From: Thermoplasmata archaeon
GTDB lineage: Archaea; Thermoplasmatota; Thermoplasmata; Lutacidiplasmatales; UBA184
DNA length: 64,000 nt
Assembly (NCBI GenBank): GCA_022749815.1
Contig: JAKIWV010000004.1
Location: forward strand, 124,001-188,000
Direction of reading: 5' to 3'
In this document: piece after piece, positions 48,410 through 57,337 of the stretch
Position numbering within the stretch: the first letter of the stretch is position 1
Layout of the letters: each line of letters opens with the position of its first letter
Made by a program: the position numbers and the translations under genes
The notes under the pieces: model-generated
What the model saw: the letters and a program-made list of their open reading frames with translations, nothing else
What the model was told of the DNA's origin: nothing
Databases searched by the model: none

Positions 48410-49132
48410 ATGATGCATATCGCGAAGTCCACCGAGGCACACCCGCGTCCTTCGCTCCTATCCGACTTCATCCTAGGAAGTCAGGACGGGCTGGTCAACG
48501 TCCTCGGCATCCTGCTCGGCCTGAGCGCTGCGCACGCAAGGCTGCCGCTGATTCTTGTCGCCGTCTTCGCGGCTCTCGGCGCGGAGTCGATTTCCATGGG
48601 GGCGGTCGCGTATACCTCGACCAACGCCCGGCGCCGCTTCTACCTCAGCGAAGTAGCACGCGAACAAGAGGAGATGAGGACCGTTCCGGACGCCGAGCGC
48701 GAGGAAGTTCGGACGGTTCTCAAGGACTGGGGCTTCGCCGGGGCCGACCTGGAAGACATGCTCGAGCGGATCTGTCGAAATCCTCGGGCATGGCTGGAAT
48801 TCATGATGTCGTTCGAGCTGAAGCTCGCTCCCGTTAAGGAGAGCCAGGCCCGGGACAGTTTCATAACCGTCGGCCTTGCGACAGTCGCAGGGTCTTTCAT
48901 CCCAGTTTTACCATTCCTCGTCCCGGGGATCTCGATCCTCGATCGCGTCATCTCCGCGGTCGTATTGTCGGGGATCACGCTCGGTTTCATCGGAGTGTAC
49001 GAAGCACGAACGACGGACGGCAAACCGTTCCGGAATGCGCTTCAGATGATCGTCATCGGTCTCGCGGCCGGCTTCGCGGGATTCATTATCGGCTACTTCC
49101 TCGGCGGGGGCAACTTCCCCGGCGTCCTGTAG
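48410..49132 (+). CDS. VIT1/CCC1-family transporter
   Basis: The 240-aa protein has five predicted membrane helices and the family start LSDFILGSQDGLVNVLGILL, AALGAESISMGAVAYTSTNA (acidic metal pathway), an amphipathic cytoplasmic segment (REQEEMRTVPDAEREEVRTV) with acidic residues for metal binding, and RDSFITVGLATVAGSFIPVL. Family members move Fe2+ or Mn2+ into storage compartments in eukaryotes; in prokaryotes export is likely. ATG 48410 or 48413 starts it. Confidence 0.9.
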   Translation: MMHIAKSTEAHPRPSLLSDFILGSQDGLVNVLGILLGLSAAHARLPLILVAVFAALGAESISMGAVAYTSTNARRRFYLSEVAREQEEMRTVPDAEREEVRTVLKDWGFAGADLEDMLERICRNPRAWLEFMMSFELKLAPVKESQARDSFITVGLATVAGSFIPVLPFLVPGISILDRVISAVVLSGITLGFIGVYEARTTDGKPFRNALQMIVIGLAAGFAGFIIGYFLGGGNFPGVL

Positions 49133-49212
49133 GGGGCCGGGCCCGGGGGGCCGTTATTGCCCGGACCCGAACCGGGGGTCATCGGGTCCGTGGTTCCCCG
49201 CCGCAGCGGACC

Positions 49213-49902
49213 GTGGCGCTGACGGGGGGCAGCTTGGGACTCATGCGCCCCTCGCGGGTCCCCACGACGGACGCCCTCGACACGACGATAAACTTACGCC
49301 CTCACGGGGTTGGCCCTCCCGTGGAACCCTCCGGCCCTTCCGGCGACGCGACGGTCCTCGCCAGTGCCCTTCCGTCCGCAGATCGACGATGGCTCCATGA
49401 CAAGTACGAGCGGCTGGCCGCCGAGGAAGCTCAGCTCGCTGCCGGCCGTACGTCGTATTTTGCGGCCATAGGCACTGTCCTGCTGACCGCGGTGATCGTG
49501 GCAGTGGCCAACCTGTCGGGGAATGCCCTCGTGCTCACCCTCTTCGTGAGCTTTCTGTCCGCTCTCGGAGTGCTCATCACCTTCGTTTGGGCGGTACTGC
49601 TTCACCGAACGAATGACGCGCAGAGCCTATGGAGAGAGGCCAACCTGCGCCTCGAGCACCTCACTCCGCCCATCGAAGGCACGATACCGGCGTCGATCAC
49701 CTTCAGGTCCGGCGCGGCCCTGCAGGTCAACCTGGCGCGACCCTACGAGGCGCATGCGAGCCGCTTCTCGAATGTACGATCCATCTCGTGGATGGACCGG
49801 GTCAATCCGGACCGCCTCGCGGAAATCCTACCCATTACGTTCTTCTGCGTCTGGGCTTCCGCCCTCCTGCTCATCTGGGTCTGGTTCTTGGTCTATCGGT
49901 AA
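49213..49902 (+). CDS. Membrane protein with three hydrophobic helices, unrecognised
   Basis: The 229-aa protein (GTG start; ATG 49243 possible) has a disordered N-terminus (about 1-55), a helix WLHDKYERLAAEEAQLAAG, then a membrane hairpin (AIGTVLLTAVIVAVANLSGN and LTLFVSFLSALGVLITFVWA), a soluble middle (about 145-200) with SLWREANLRLEHLTPPI, and a last helix (ITFFCVWASALLLIWVWFLV). This resembles small inner-membrane proteins of unknown role. It is convergent with the DUF2252 gene, 17 nt apart. Confidence 0.6.
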   Translation: MALTGGSLGLMRPSRVPTTDALDTTINLRPHGVGPPVEPSGPSGDATVLASALPSADRRWLHDKYERLAAEEAQLAAGRTSYFAAIGTVLLTAVIVAVANLSGNALVLTLFVSFLSALGVLITFVWAVLLHRTNDAQSLWREANLRLEHLTPPIEGTIPASITFRSGAALQVNLARPYEAHASRFSNVRSISWMDRVNPDRLAEILPITFFCVWASALLLIWVWFLVYR

Positions 49903-49919
49903 GGAACCTCGGGACACGG

Positions 49920-51293
49920 CTAGACGTCTACTTGGGCCTCGAGGCGACCACGACGAATCGCCCGAACGAACGCCGCGTGGTCGCGCTCGGTCTGGTCCGC
50001 ATACGCCTCGGCGAACTGCTCGATCGCCCGGTCGAACCCGTCGCGGCCCCCCAGGTACCCACTGATGAATGCCGGGTCCCCGCTCCGCGCGTGGGCTCTC
50101 GCCAGGGCCGCTCCACAGAGCTCGGCTTGGCCGGCGAGCGCCTTGGGTCGCAGCGACGCGAGGTTGGTCGCGAACTTCATGTCTCGGAGCTGCCGGAAAT
50201 AGAAGTCTCTGGACCGCAACGTGCTCCAACCGAGAAAGATATCACTGGCTTCCTGCACCAGGTGTTGCCCGACCACCACGCGCTGGGCGTGGTTCTCGTA
50301 GAGGCTGGCTCCGGCATAAGGCTCGAGCGCCGAGGCCGAGGCTTGCTTGAGCTGAAGGAACAGCGGGTCCTCCACGTCCCGGTCCCCCATCAGTAGGAGG
50401 ATCGAGCAGACCGTACCCACGCTCCCGACCCCCACGACCTTCTGTGCCACGTCGGCGATATGATAGCGGTCGAGCAACATGCGCCGCTCGTCGGGGAGCG
50501 TTGCCACATATCGGTCGAAGAACGCCCGGGAGTCCTCGGCATCGGCGGGGTCGTCGTAGTGGACGATCAGCGGCGGGTCATCTGAAATGCGGGGCCGCCC
50601 GCGGACCGTTCGGACCAGTTTTGGAAAGGCATGGAGGTCCGTTTGCCGCCGCGCCTCACGAAGCGAGGTGTCGATGACTTTCCGGCCTTCCCGACCGACT
50701 TGTTCTGCCACACTCTTGCGGTCGATGTGCGAGTACCAGGTCTCGAGATACCGGGCCCGAGCGAAGGTCTGCATGGCGCGACGATAGGCCGCCACGGCGG
50801 TCCGGGCGGCCCGTCCTGTGACCCGGCCGGGGAATCCATTCTGACGGCCCGCAAGGATGACACTCGTCGTCAGACGCTTCACGTCCCATTCCCAGGGTCC
50901 AGGGAGAGTTTCGTCAAAGTCGTTGACGTCAAACACCCGATCGCGTTCGGGCGTCGCGAACACTCCGAAATTGCTGAGGTGGGCATCGCCGCATAGCTGG
51001 ACCCGGCTGCCCGTCGCCGGGGTTGTCGACAGGTCGCGGGCCATTACGCCTGCCGACCCGCGGAAGAAAGCGAAGGGAGACATCGACATTCGGCCGAACC
51101 ATATCGGAACGAGACGGGGGACTCGGGTCCGGGCCGCGGTCGCCAGCAGTTGAACCGGATCGGGGCGATTCTTTCCGGGCACCCACGCGGCGTGGCTCGA
51201 CCGGGGGACCTGCGCTCGGGCGGCTCGCCCGTCCGCCACACGCTGTTCGCGCGTACTGGCCACGAAGGCCGTTCTCCCCGCCGAAATCGCCAT
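49920..51293 (-). CDS. DUF2252 family protein
   Basis: The 457-aa protein shows the DUF2252 landmarks: MSPFAFFRGSAGVMARDLS (about 71-89), VQLCGDAHLSNFGVFATPER (about 96-115), VFDVNDFDETLPGPWEWDVK (about 119-138) and GVGSVGTVCSILLLMG. HLSNFG and DFDE resemble the catalytic and metal loops of aminoglycoside-kinase folds, so a small-molecule kinase role is plausible but unproven. The C-terminal half ends with DHAAFVRAIRRGRLE. It is a full-length single gene. Confidence 0.85.
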   Translation of the reverse strand: MAISAGRTAFVASTREQRVADGRAARAQVPRSSHAAWVPGKNRPDPVQLLATAARTRVPRLVPIWFGRMSMSPFAFFRGSAGVMARDLSTTPATGSRVQLCGDAHLSNFGVFATPERDRVFDVNDFDETLPGPWEWDVKRLTTSVILAGRQNGFPGRVTGRAARTAVAAYRRAMQTFARARYLETWYSHIDRKSVAEQVGREGRKVIDTSLREARRQTDLHAFPKLVRTVRGRPRISDDPPLIVHYDDPADAEDSRAFFDRYVATLPDERRMLLDRYHIADVAQKVVGVGSVGTVCSILLLMGDRDVEDPLFLQLKQASASALEPYAGASLYENHAQRVVVGQHLVQEASDIFLGWSTLRSRDFYFRQLRDMKFATNLASLRPKALAGQAELCGAALARAHARSGDPAFISGYLGGRDGFDRAIEQFAEAYADQTERDHAAFVRAIRRGRLEAQVDV

Positions 51294-51412
51294 CTCCCCT
51301 CCCTCCTCTCATGCCGCTGGCGTGCTTTTCCCCGCTATCGATCGGGGAAATTTCCAAAGCCTGAAGTCGAGGCCCCGCGCGGCACCGTTTCGGCCAATCT
51401 CGGGATGGGAAC

Positions 51413-51910
51413 TTACGCCCCCCCGACAGTCGGCACGGCCCGTGGCTCGGTCGGAGTTTTTGAGGAAACGCCAAAGGTCGGCGGTGTCCGGAAACCTATC
51501 ATCAGACGGTTCCAGCTATTGATCTCCACGATCGCGATGGACAGCTCCACGACCTCGCGTTCCGAGAACTGCGATCGCACTTGTTCCCAAACGGCGTCCG
51601 GCGCGTGGTCCGGAGCGATACGGGTCAGGCTCTCGGTCCACGCCAAGGCTGCCCGCTCCCTATCCGAAAAGGCCGGGGACTCAGTCCACGCATCCAGAGT
51701 ATCCAGTTGAGCCTGCGGCACTTGAGCGCGCCGAGCTCGCCGAAAATGGAGATCAAGGCAATAGGCACAGCCATTCATCTGCGAGGCCCGGAGCATCACC
51801 AGCTCCAGCAAAGGTTGGGGAAGTATCCCGCTGCGTACGAACCGGACGAGCTCCGCTAGTCCTTTGGTCGCGTCAGGGGCCACTACTTCGTAGTCAATTC
51901 TGGCGGGCAT
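51413..51910 (-). CDS. AhpD-like carboxymuconolactone decarboxylase family protein
   Basis: The 165-aa all-helical protein has the AhpD redox motif in ELVMLRASQMNGCAYCLDLH (CxxC plus the following His), then ERAALAWTESLTRIAP and FSEREVVELSIAIVEINSWN. Such proteins act as alkylhydroperoxidases or thiol-disulfide exchangers. No partner peroxiredoxin is nearby. The C-terminal tail (about 140-165) is Thr/Pro-rich and not part of the fold. Confidence 0.9.
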   Translation of the reverse strand: MPARIDYEVVAPDATKGLAELVRFVRSGILPQPLLELVMLRASQMNGCAYCLDLHFRRARRAQVPQAQLDTLDAWTESPAFSDRERAALAWTESLTRIAPDHAPDAVWEQVRSQFSEREVVELSIAIVEINSWNRLMIGFRTPPTFGVSSKTPTEPRAVPTVGGA

Positions 51911-51985
51911 GGAGGTAGCCCCCCGAGCGCCCTGCCGTAACTTTAGGATTCCGAGGGCCCGTGGGTCGAGTCGGCTCGAGGGGAT

Positions 51986-52294
51986 CTAGGGCGCGTCAAT
52001 CACGAGCACATCGCCCTCGACGTGTACGGGGTACGAGTGCACTCCAACGGGGGCGGGTCCCCGAGTGACCAGTCCGGTCTGAAGATCGAACTGAGAGCCG
52101 TGCCAGGGACACGTCACGGTGATGCCCGCAACCAGACCTTTCTCCAGCGGCCCTCCGCGATGGGGGCAGCGCGCGTCGATGGCGCGGAGCTCACCGCCGA
52201 CGTTGAATACCGCGACAGGAGTGCCCTTGAAATCGATGCGGATTGCCTCTCCCGGTCGGGGGACCCGAACGCCGGGATAGGGGATGGCCTCCAT
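51986..52294 (-). CDS. Rieske-type [2Fe-2S] ferredoxin
   Basis: The 102-aa protein is one Rieske domain with the cluster ligands in DARCPHRGGPLEKG (C-x-H) and TVTCPWHGSQFDLQTG (C-x2-H). It lacks a membrane anchor, so it is a soluble electron carrier of the NirD/dioxygenase-ferredoxin type. The ATG at 52294 follows a purine-rich GGAAAGG; a GTG two codons earlier (52300) is an alternative. No oxygenase gene is adjacent. Confidence 0.9.
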   Translation of the reverse strand: MEAIPYPGVRVPRPGEAIRIDFKGTPVAVFNVGGELRAIDARCPHRGGPLEKGLVAGITVTCPWHGSQFDLQTGLVTRGPAPVGVHSYPVHVEGDVLVIDAP

Positions 52295-52451
52295 GGGCAC
52301 CTTTCCTCATCCCAAGTCGCGTGGCCTCTTGAAATGTCGGAACACGACTGTTGCCGTGAATCCAACGAGGACTTCGGGAGCGAAATGAGTGGCGGGTCGA
52401 GCGCTGAGAGCAGAGTAGCGCCCCGGCACCCCGCCGGGGTCCTTACCTGCC

Positions 52452-52934
52452 CTAGAAGCCTGTGATCGGCGGGTCCACGTCGGATTGCCACAGGAGCGCG
52501 TTCATCTCGCCACGGTGCTGAAGCTCTTCCTCGGCCATGTGCAGAAGGAGCACGCGGAGTGAGATCCTGCGGCGACGGTTCGACGGGAGGGTGAATGTCC
52601 GAGAGAGGTCCTTGTGGTCGATCTTGGCGATGACTCCCTGGACGAACCGATCCAGCTTACGCTCCTCTGCCATCGCCTGCCCCCTAGTGAGTCTCTGTCC
52701 GATCGGGTACTCGATCCACGCGGCATCATGGGAGTAGACCGTATGGAACCACCATCGGTACGCGTCCAGGACATGGAGGAAGATGTCGACCAGAGAAGGA
52801 TACGAGGCGCCCCGGGATCGGTACCGCTGCTTGATCGGAAGTCGCCAGATCACCGATAGGTACTTCTTTCGCACGCGGGAGTTGTACCTGTACAACGCCC
52901 GAATCGTGTCCAGCTCGGATCGCACGCCGGGCAT
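52452..52934 (-). CDS. DinB-fold protein
   Basis: The 160-aa protein is a four-helix DinB/YfiT-like bundle: TIRALYRYNSRVRKKYLSVI, SLVDIFLHVLDAYRWWFHTV with the first His, and VLLLHMAEEELQHRGEMNAL, which gives the HxxxEExxHRGE-type metal-binding cluster. DinB-fold enzymes transfer thiols or are stress-related; the substrate is unknown. The internal ATG at 52934 fits the domain start. A second DinB-type gene is at 61251. Confidence 0.85.
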   Translation of the reverse strand: MPGVRSELDTIRALYRYNSRVRKKYLSVIWRLPIKQRYRSRGASYPSLVDIFLHVLDAYRWWFHTVYSHDAAWIEYPIGQRLTRGQAMAEERKLDRFVQGVIAKIDHKDLSRTFTLPSNRRRRISLRVLLLHMAEEELQHRGEMNALLWQSDVDPPITGF

Positions 52935-53056
52935 ATCCGGCAGTGGTCCATATGCCCTTTGGCTCGGGCACGAAACAGTCCGAAAGCCTTCATGAGCCCC
53001 GAAGCGAACGGCAGGGTCCGAGTCGCGGCCAGGGAACCTATCCACCGTTCAACACC

Positions 53057-54067
53057 CTAGGCCCTGGGCGAGAAAACCCGTCGTGGATCCCGCCATGCGG
53101 TCCTCGTCTTCACCGCGCCGGTCTCGAGATCGACGTGCGCGAGCACCCCCGCCGCCCGACCGAGGAAAACCATCTCGAGAGAATACCAAAAGACATCGAA
53201 TCCGTGTTCCACGACCCGGAGCTTCTCGAAGTGATGGGTCTCGCCGAGGATCCAACTCTGCGCGACGGCTCGCGGGTAACTGCGGGCCAGAGCGTCGGCC
53301 CGTGACTCGACCGGTGTGTGATTGGACGAGGTGAGGGGAATCGAGAGAGATTCTGCGTCTGATACAGCGCCACTGGTGAGGTCGTACCGAGCGGTCCGGA
53401 GACGGAGGAAGCCGCCGGATTCGGCCCGAGCGACCAGCTGGAAGGCCGCAGGGTTGGACTGTGGGATTACGTCGTCGAACCCCAGACGCTTCTTTGCGAT
53501 ACCGACCCGCCAGCGGGCCGTGAGCCGAACGACGAAGTACACGAAGGCGGCGGCCAGCAAGAGCCAGGCGGTAACCTCCCAGATCTTGACAGGAACGCGA
53601 CTACGTTCGTAGATCATCAGTGCGTAGGAGAAGACAACGAAGGCCATCGCTCCGAAGTTCATGATGCGGTCCGCGTCGAAGTGGTACTCCTGCTTGGAGA
53701 AGGGAGCGAAGATAGGGACCGACCAATGGTCCATGGCATCGAGCATCACGTGGGAAAGTCCGCCAACCTCCAAGGCGATGAAGAAGAAGAGGAGGGACCC
53801 TTCGCCGAACTGCGGACCGAATGCCCAAGCCAGTATCTGCGGAACCAGGAACGTCCCGCCAGCCGCGACGAGGGTGACCCCCACGACCGAATGGGACATC
53901 CCTCGGTGTCGGAGGAGGGGGAACCGGGTCGACAGCGGGTAGAACACCACATCGGCATCTGGAAGGGCTCCGGCGAAGGCCGACGCCACGACATACTGGA
54001 GACCGGCGGGGCCCCAGAGCCCAAACCCAAGCAAGTACCCCAGGAGAATGTGACTGAATGGGTCCAT
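53057..54067 (-). CDS. YdjM/DUF457-like membrane-bound metal-dependent hydrolase
   Basis: The 336-aa protein starts MDPFSHILLGYLLGFGLWGP and has AGALPDADVVFYPL (D-x-D), RHRGMSHSVVGVTLVA (HRG-x-x-HS) and GGLSHVMLDAMDHWSVPIFA (H-x3-D). These are the metal ligands of the YdjM/LexA-regulated membrane hydrolase family. Four membrane helices (about 65-180) are followed by a soluble C-terminal domain (about 190-336) that is unusual and not recognised. Substrate unknown. Confidence 0.82.
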   Translation of the reverse strand: MDPFSHILLGYLLGFGLWGPAGLQYVVASAFAGALPDADVVFYPLSTRFPLLRHRGMSHSVVGVTLVAAGGTFLVPQILAWAFGPQFGEGSLLFFFIALEVGGLSHVMLDAMDHWSVPIFAPFSKQEYHFDADRIMNFGAMAFVVFSYALMIYERSRVPVKIWEVTAWLLLAAAFVYFVVRLTARWRVGIAKKRLGFDDVIPQSNPAAFQLVARAESGGFLRLRTARYDLTSGAVSDAESLSIPLTSSNHTPVESRADALARSYPRAVAQSWILGETHHFEKLRVVEHGFDVFWYSLEMVFLGRAAGVLAHVDLETGAVKTRTAWRDPRRVFSPRA

Positions 54068-54103
54068 TCGAAGCCCTCGCGGGGCCGTAGGCCGGCCGAC
54101 GGG

Positions 54104-54931
54104 TCAAGGTTTCGTTGGGTGGGAAGGGGGGAAATAGGGTGCCGTCCGGAGCCTGATCGCTTGACGGACGACGAGCGCCCCCAGGGCAAGGAAAAGGGCA
54201 CCCGCTGCGACTTCGACGTACCATCCGAGGGCCGGCCCCCACAGATCGTTCACGGTAAGATTCCCCGACGCCTGTCCCCCACACTGAACCGGGGAGGGTC
54301 CACACGAGCCCCAGAAGCTTGATCCCGCCCCCACTTGACGCGGAAATCCGGAGCTGCCGAAGTCGTGGGCTGCCGCGGCCGGTTGGAGAAGACCTAAGCC
54401 CAGCCCGGCACCGAGGGCCACGCTCCCCGCGGTCATCAAAGCGAGCGCAGTCGCGAAGACAATTCTCCAATCCGGATGGCGCCGGCGGGTTGCATCGATC
54501 AGCAGGGCGAAGCCGACCGTCCCCAACGCGAAGGTGGTGACCGATAGAAGCCACGCCATAGAATAGAGGGCGCCGAGCGACGAAGGCCGTAGACCAGAAC
54601 TAGCCGAGTACGGCTGGGGGAGTCCGCCGGGGGCCTGCTGAGTCTCGGAGCATATGGGACCCCAGATTGGCGCAGTGATGGGTTGGGTTGTGCATTCGAA
54701 GCGGTACTCACTCCCTGGGAAGAATGTGGTGGTGCCGTTCAGGTTGAACGTCGCTTGTGCTGTCGAGTTCTGAATGGTCCAATGGTCCACGTTCGACGAG
54801 ATCGAATACCATGGCGCAAACGGGGCTGCAAAGGCAAACGCGACAGCGAGCCCGCCGCTGAAGACGAGCGCCCCCCCCTTGAGCCGCTTCCGTCGCAAGG
54901 GACCTCCAACAGGTCTTTCGATCGCCGCCAC
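54104..54931 (-). CDS. Four-helix membrane protein with extracytoplasmic loops
   Basis: The 275-aa protein has membrane helices near 19-41 (GALVFSGGLAVAFAFAAPF), 122-145 (LYSMAWLLSVTTFALGTVGF), 155-180 (VFATALALMTAGSVALGAG) and 235-262 (YVEVAAGALFLALGALVVR). The two large loops hold N-glycosylation-like sites and pairs of Cys (ECTTQ, PICSE; GSCGPSPVQCGG), so they should face outside with disulfides. This four-helix type is frequent in Thermoplasmatota genomes, but no function is known. It lies 37 nt upstream of the YdjM-like gene. Confidence 0.6.
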   Translation of the reverse strand: MAAIERPVGGPLRRKRLKGGALVFSGGLAVAFAFAAPFAPWYSISSNVDHWTIQNSTAQATFNLNGTTTFFPGSEYRFECTTQPITAPIWGPICSETQQAPGGLPQPYSASSGLRPSSLGALYSMAWLLSVTTFALGTVGFALLIDATRRRHPDWRIVFATALALMTAGSVALGAGLGLGLLQPAAAAHDFGSSGFPRQVGAGSSFWGSCGPSPVQCGGQASGNLTVNDLWGPALGWYVEVAAGALFLALGALVVRQAIRLRTAPYFPPSHPTKP

Positions 54932-55108
54932 CCAAACCTCAAACGCGCAGGCCGGAACGACTTGTCGGAAAGCGCTGCTTTCGAGTCAGGAAACCGTCCG
55001 TTCGGTTCTGAGCGGGTCCCACGTGCGACAGAGCCCTCCCCCGGAAGGTCGACACTCTTGATGGGGGTAACGGGGCGGGACCGAAGTCGTCCCGACGAAC
55101 GGAAGTCG
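54932..55108. other. Spacer between membrane-protein and M2-like peptidase genes
   Basis: No gene, repeat or clear promoter was seen in these 177 nt. Confidence 0.4.
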
Positions 55109-56677
55109 TCATCCCTCTCGGTGGGTACGGTCGAGGAAGTCCCCCACCCCAAATGGTCGGCCAGTGACTTCGCGCACGCGAGGGACCCAGTCATATCTGG
55201 CCCCGAATCGGAACCAGTTGCGGCCAAGCCAGGGTATCACTCTTCGGTTCGGCCAAAACGGACCCTGCACCTGCTCGCGAATTGCCTGACGGAGTTGGGC
55301 TCCCAATATACCCGCGATGAGGTAGCTCTTGGAATAGAACGCCGACTCGACCCAGAATGGGTCGGCGAACGAGGAGGCCGGGTGATCGTCGTAACCGAGG
55401 GTCGACCGATCGAACCGTTCAAACTCAGAAGTCAACTTTGCGGTGGGACGTTTATAGAGCTGTATCTCCTTCCTGACCCAGTTGGCCGTCAAGGCGCCCA
55501 AGCGCAGCTCCTCGTCCTCCATATTGTCTCGGAATTGTTGAACAAGATCGGGGGTGACCCCAGGGCGCGCCCGCAGCCAGGCGTCGTTTGTCGGAATTCT
55601 CTCGAAGAGGCCACCTATGCCCTCGTGAAAGCCGGCGTAGCCCGGGATGTTTTCTGGGCCGCGAAGCACATGGGTCGATCCGCGAGTGTACTGGCTCTGA
55701 ACGGCATGCCCGAACTCGTGCAGCAGGATTGCGTAGTGGAGCCACCCTCCCTTGGGATTCACCGCGACGCGTGTATCGGTCGGGAGCTGCACCGCAAGCG
55801 TAATGCCGCCGACCGGGATGGATCGCTGCACAATCGTGAACGGGCGATGAGGTCCGCGGAAGCCCCACGCCCGGATAGTGCGTAGGACATCGCGAACCAT
55901 TGACCGCCCTGCGAAGGCGGATTTTGGAAGCGGGTTCCGACCCTCGGCGGCTTTGTCGGCGTCCCACGGGTAGAACCCTGAGTTGCCCGAGCGCCTTTGA
56001 AACTGGTCCTTGAACCGTCGGAGTGGGGCCCGGGCGGCTGGGATGATCCGGTCAATGAAGCCCTCGAGTTGTGGGAGGGTGAGCCCCTCGGCCTGCAAGC
56101 GAAACTCCATGAACGACCTGTACCCGAGTTCCTGGGCGCGTCCATTTCGCGCTTTGACGAGTGTGCGGAGGTCGACTTCGCTCTCAAAGGCCACGCGCTG
56201 GAGGGCCTGGTACGCTCGCTCCCGAAGCTTTCGATCCTTGTGGAGGCGTAGGACGTCCCGGACCTGGGCCTCCGTCGCGGGCTTTCCATTCCAGGTCGGG
56301 TGGAATGCGAAGATACGACGCACGAGCCGTCCCCGCAATCGAGCTACCGAGGGGTGTTGCTCGACCATCGCGTCTTCGGCAATCCGCCGGAACAGCTCTA
56401 GCCGGCGTTCGAGCAAGGGTGGGTTCGGATGGGACTGAGCGTCCCGGAGGAAGAGCAGTAGGTCCCCTCGGCCTACTAGCTTCGAACGGGCGTTGTCCCA
56501 CGGAGCGGTACCCTTCGATGAGATTCCTGCGTACTGGTTCCACCAAGCCAGGAAGAGTGAGTGGTCGAGTTCCGCTAGGCGGAGCTCTAGACGGTTGAGG
56601 TAGCTCGAGACTTCGCGGGGATTCTTGGCCGTCGGGGGTGGGTTCTCTAACGTAGCGTCTCGAAAAGCGACGGGGAG
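55109..56677 (-). CDS. M2 (ACE-like)/M3-type zinc metallopeptidase, start codon unclear
   Basis: The zinc site is ILLHEFGHAVQSQYTRG (HExxH) with the third ligand in GYAGFHEGIGGLFERI, the arrangement of M2 peptidyl-dipeptidases. The N-terminal helix, which reads YLNRLELRLAELDHSLFLAW, also fits this family. That helix is encoded at about 56540-56600, upstream of the first usable start (TTG 56416, 435 aa), yet the in-frame stretch back to a TAG at 56678-56680 has no ATG, GTG or TTG. So the gene is either broken or frameshifted at its 5' end, or uses an unusual start. The end coordinate given is the limit of the open frame. No signal peptide is seen. Confidence 0.72.
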   Translation of the reverse strand, partial: LPVAFRDATLENPPPTAKNPREVSSYLNRLELRLAELDHSLFLAWWNQYAGISSKGTAPWDNARSKLVGRGDLLLFLRDAQSHPNPPLLERRLELFRRIAEDAMVEQHPSVARLRGRLVRRIFAFHPTWNGKPATEAQVRDVLRLHKDRKLRERAYQALQRVAFESEVDLRTLVKARNGRAQELGYRSFMEFRLQAEGLTLPQLEGFIDRIIPAARAPLRRFKDQFQRRSGNSGFYPWDADKAAEGRNPLPKSAFAGRSMVRDVLRTIRAWGFRGPHRPFTIVQRSIPVGGITLAVQLPTDTRVAVNPKGGWLHYAILLHEFGHAVQSQYTRGSTHVLRGPENIPGYAGFHEGIGGLFERIPTNDAWLRARPGVTPDLVQQFRDNMEDEELRLGALTANWVRKEIQLYKRPTAKLTSEFERFDRSTLGYDDHPASSFADPFWVESAFYSKSYLIAGILGAQLRQAIREQVQGPFWPNRRVIPWLGRNWFRFGARYDWVPRVREVTGRPFGVGDFLDRTHREG

Positions 56678-56712
56678 CTATTAGACGTTCCGAGTCGAGC
56701 CCCTGGGGCAAA

Positions 56713-57153
56713 TTGGAACGCCTAGAGGTGTCCCGCGCGCTCGCGGGGGCGGGGAGCGGAACGCCGAAGGTCGGGGATCGGCGGTCTACTGAGCAAACTT
56801 TCGCTGTGGAAGAGGTCCGAGCGTTCGGCGAGGCGTCGGGGGACAAAGGCCTGCGGCACGTCGTCCCTGATGCCCAGGGCCGGCTGATGGTGCACGGCCT
56901 TCTCTTGGGCACTCTCCCGACGAAGATTGGAGGCGAGCTCAACTTCCTGGCGCGCGAGATGGCGTTGGAGTTTCTTCGTCCCGTGCTCACGGGGGACACG
57001 ATCCCGTGCGATGTCGTGCTCAGGCGTTGGAAAGCGCCGGCTGAAAGACGAACACTCGTGACGGCACACCGGGAGTGCACCAACCAGGATCGGGTCGTCG
57101 TAATGCGCGGTCGAGCCGACGGGCTCGTACGCGACCCCAGACTCCCGGAATGA
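56713..57153 (+). CDS. MaoC-like hot-dog-fold protein
   Basis: The 146-aa protein (TTG start; GTG 56728 possible) resembles MaoC acyl dehydratases: VGDRRSTEQTFAVEEVRAFG, the catalytic-type EASGDKGLRHVVPDAQGRLM-VHGLLLG and LEFLRPVLTGDTIPCDVVL. In MaoC the pattern is D-x-N-x-x-H; here GDKGLRH has Lys in place of Asn, so hydratase activity is uncertain. It may be a thioesterase or acyl-binding protein. It is divergent from the M2-like gene. Confidence 0.75.
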   Translation: MERLEVSRALAGAGSGTPKVGDRRSTEQTFAVEEVRAFGEASGDKGLRHVVPDAQGRLMVHGLLLGTLPTKIGGELNFLAREMALEFLRPVLTGDTIPCDVVLRRWKAPAERRTLVTAHRECTNQDRVVVMRGRADGLVRDPRLPE

Positions 57154-57337
57154 GTGCAGTCCTTCGACGAAGTCTCTCCGCATCGGTTCGGTCGGGACCG
57201 CCCTGCTCTGGATGTCTTGAGACCGTCGAAAGCCCGGCGGCCCCCGCAAGGACCGAACCTGGCACCAAGCGCCGTGAGAGGTACGCACTTCGTGGATTCT
57301 CAGAAGGGGTGAGCGGTTGACTCGGTCGGAAACACTC

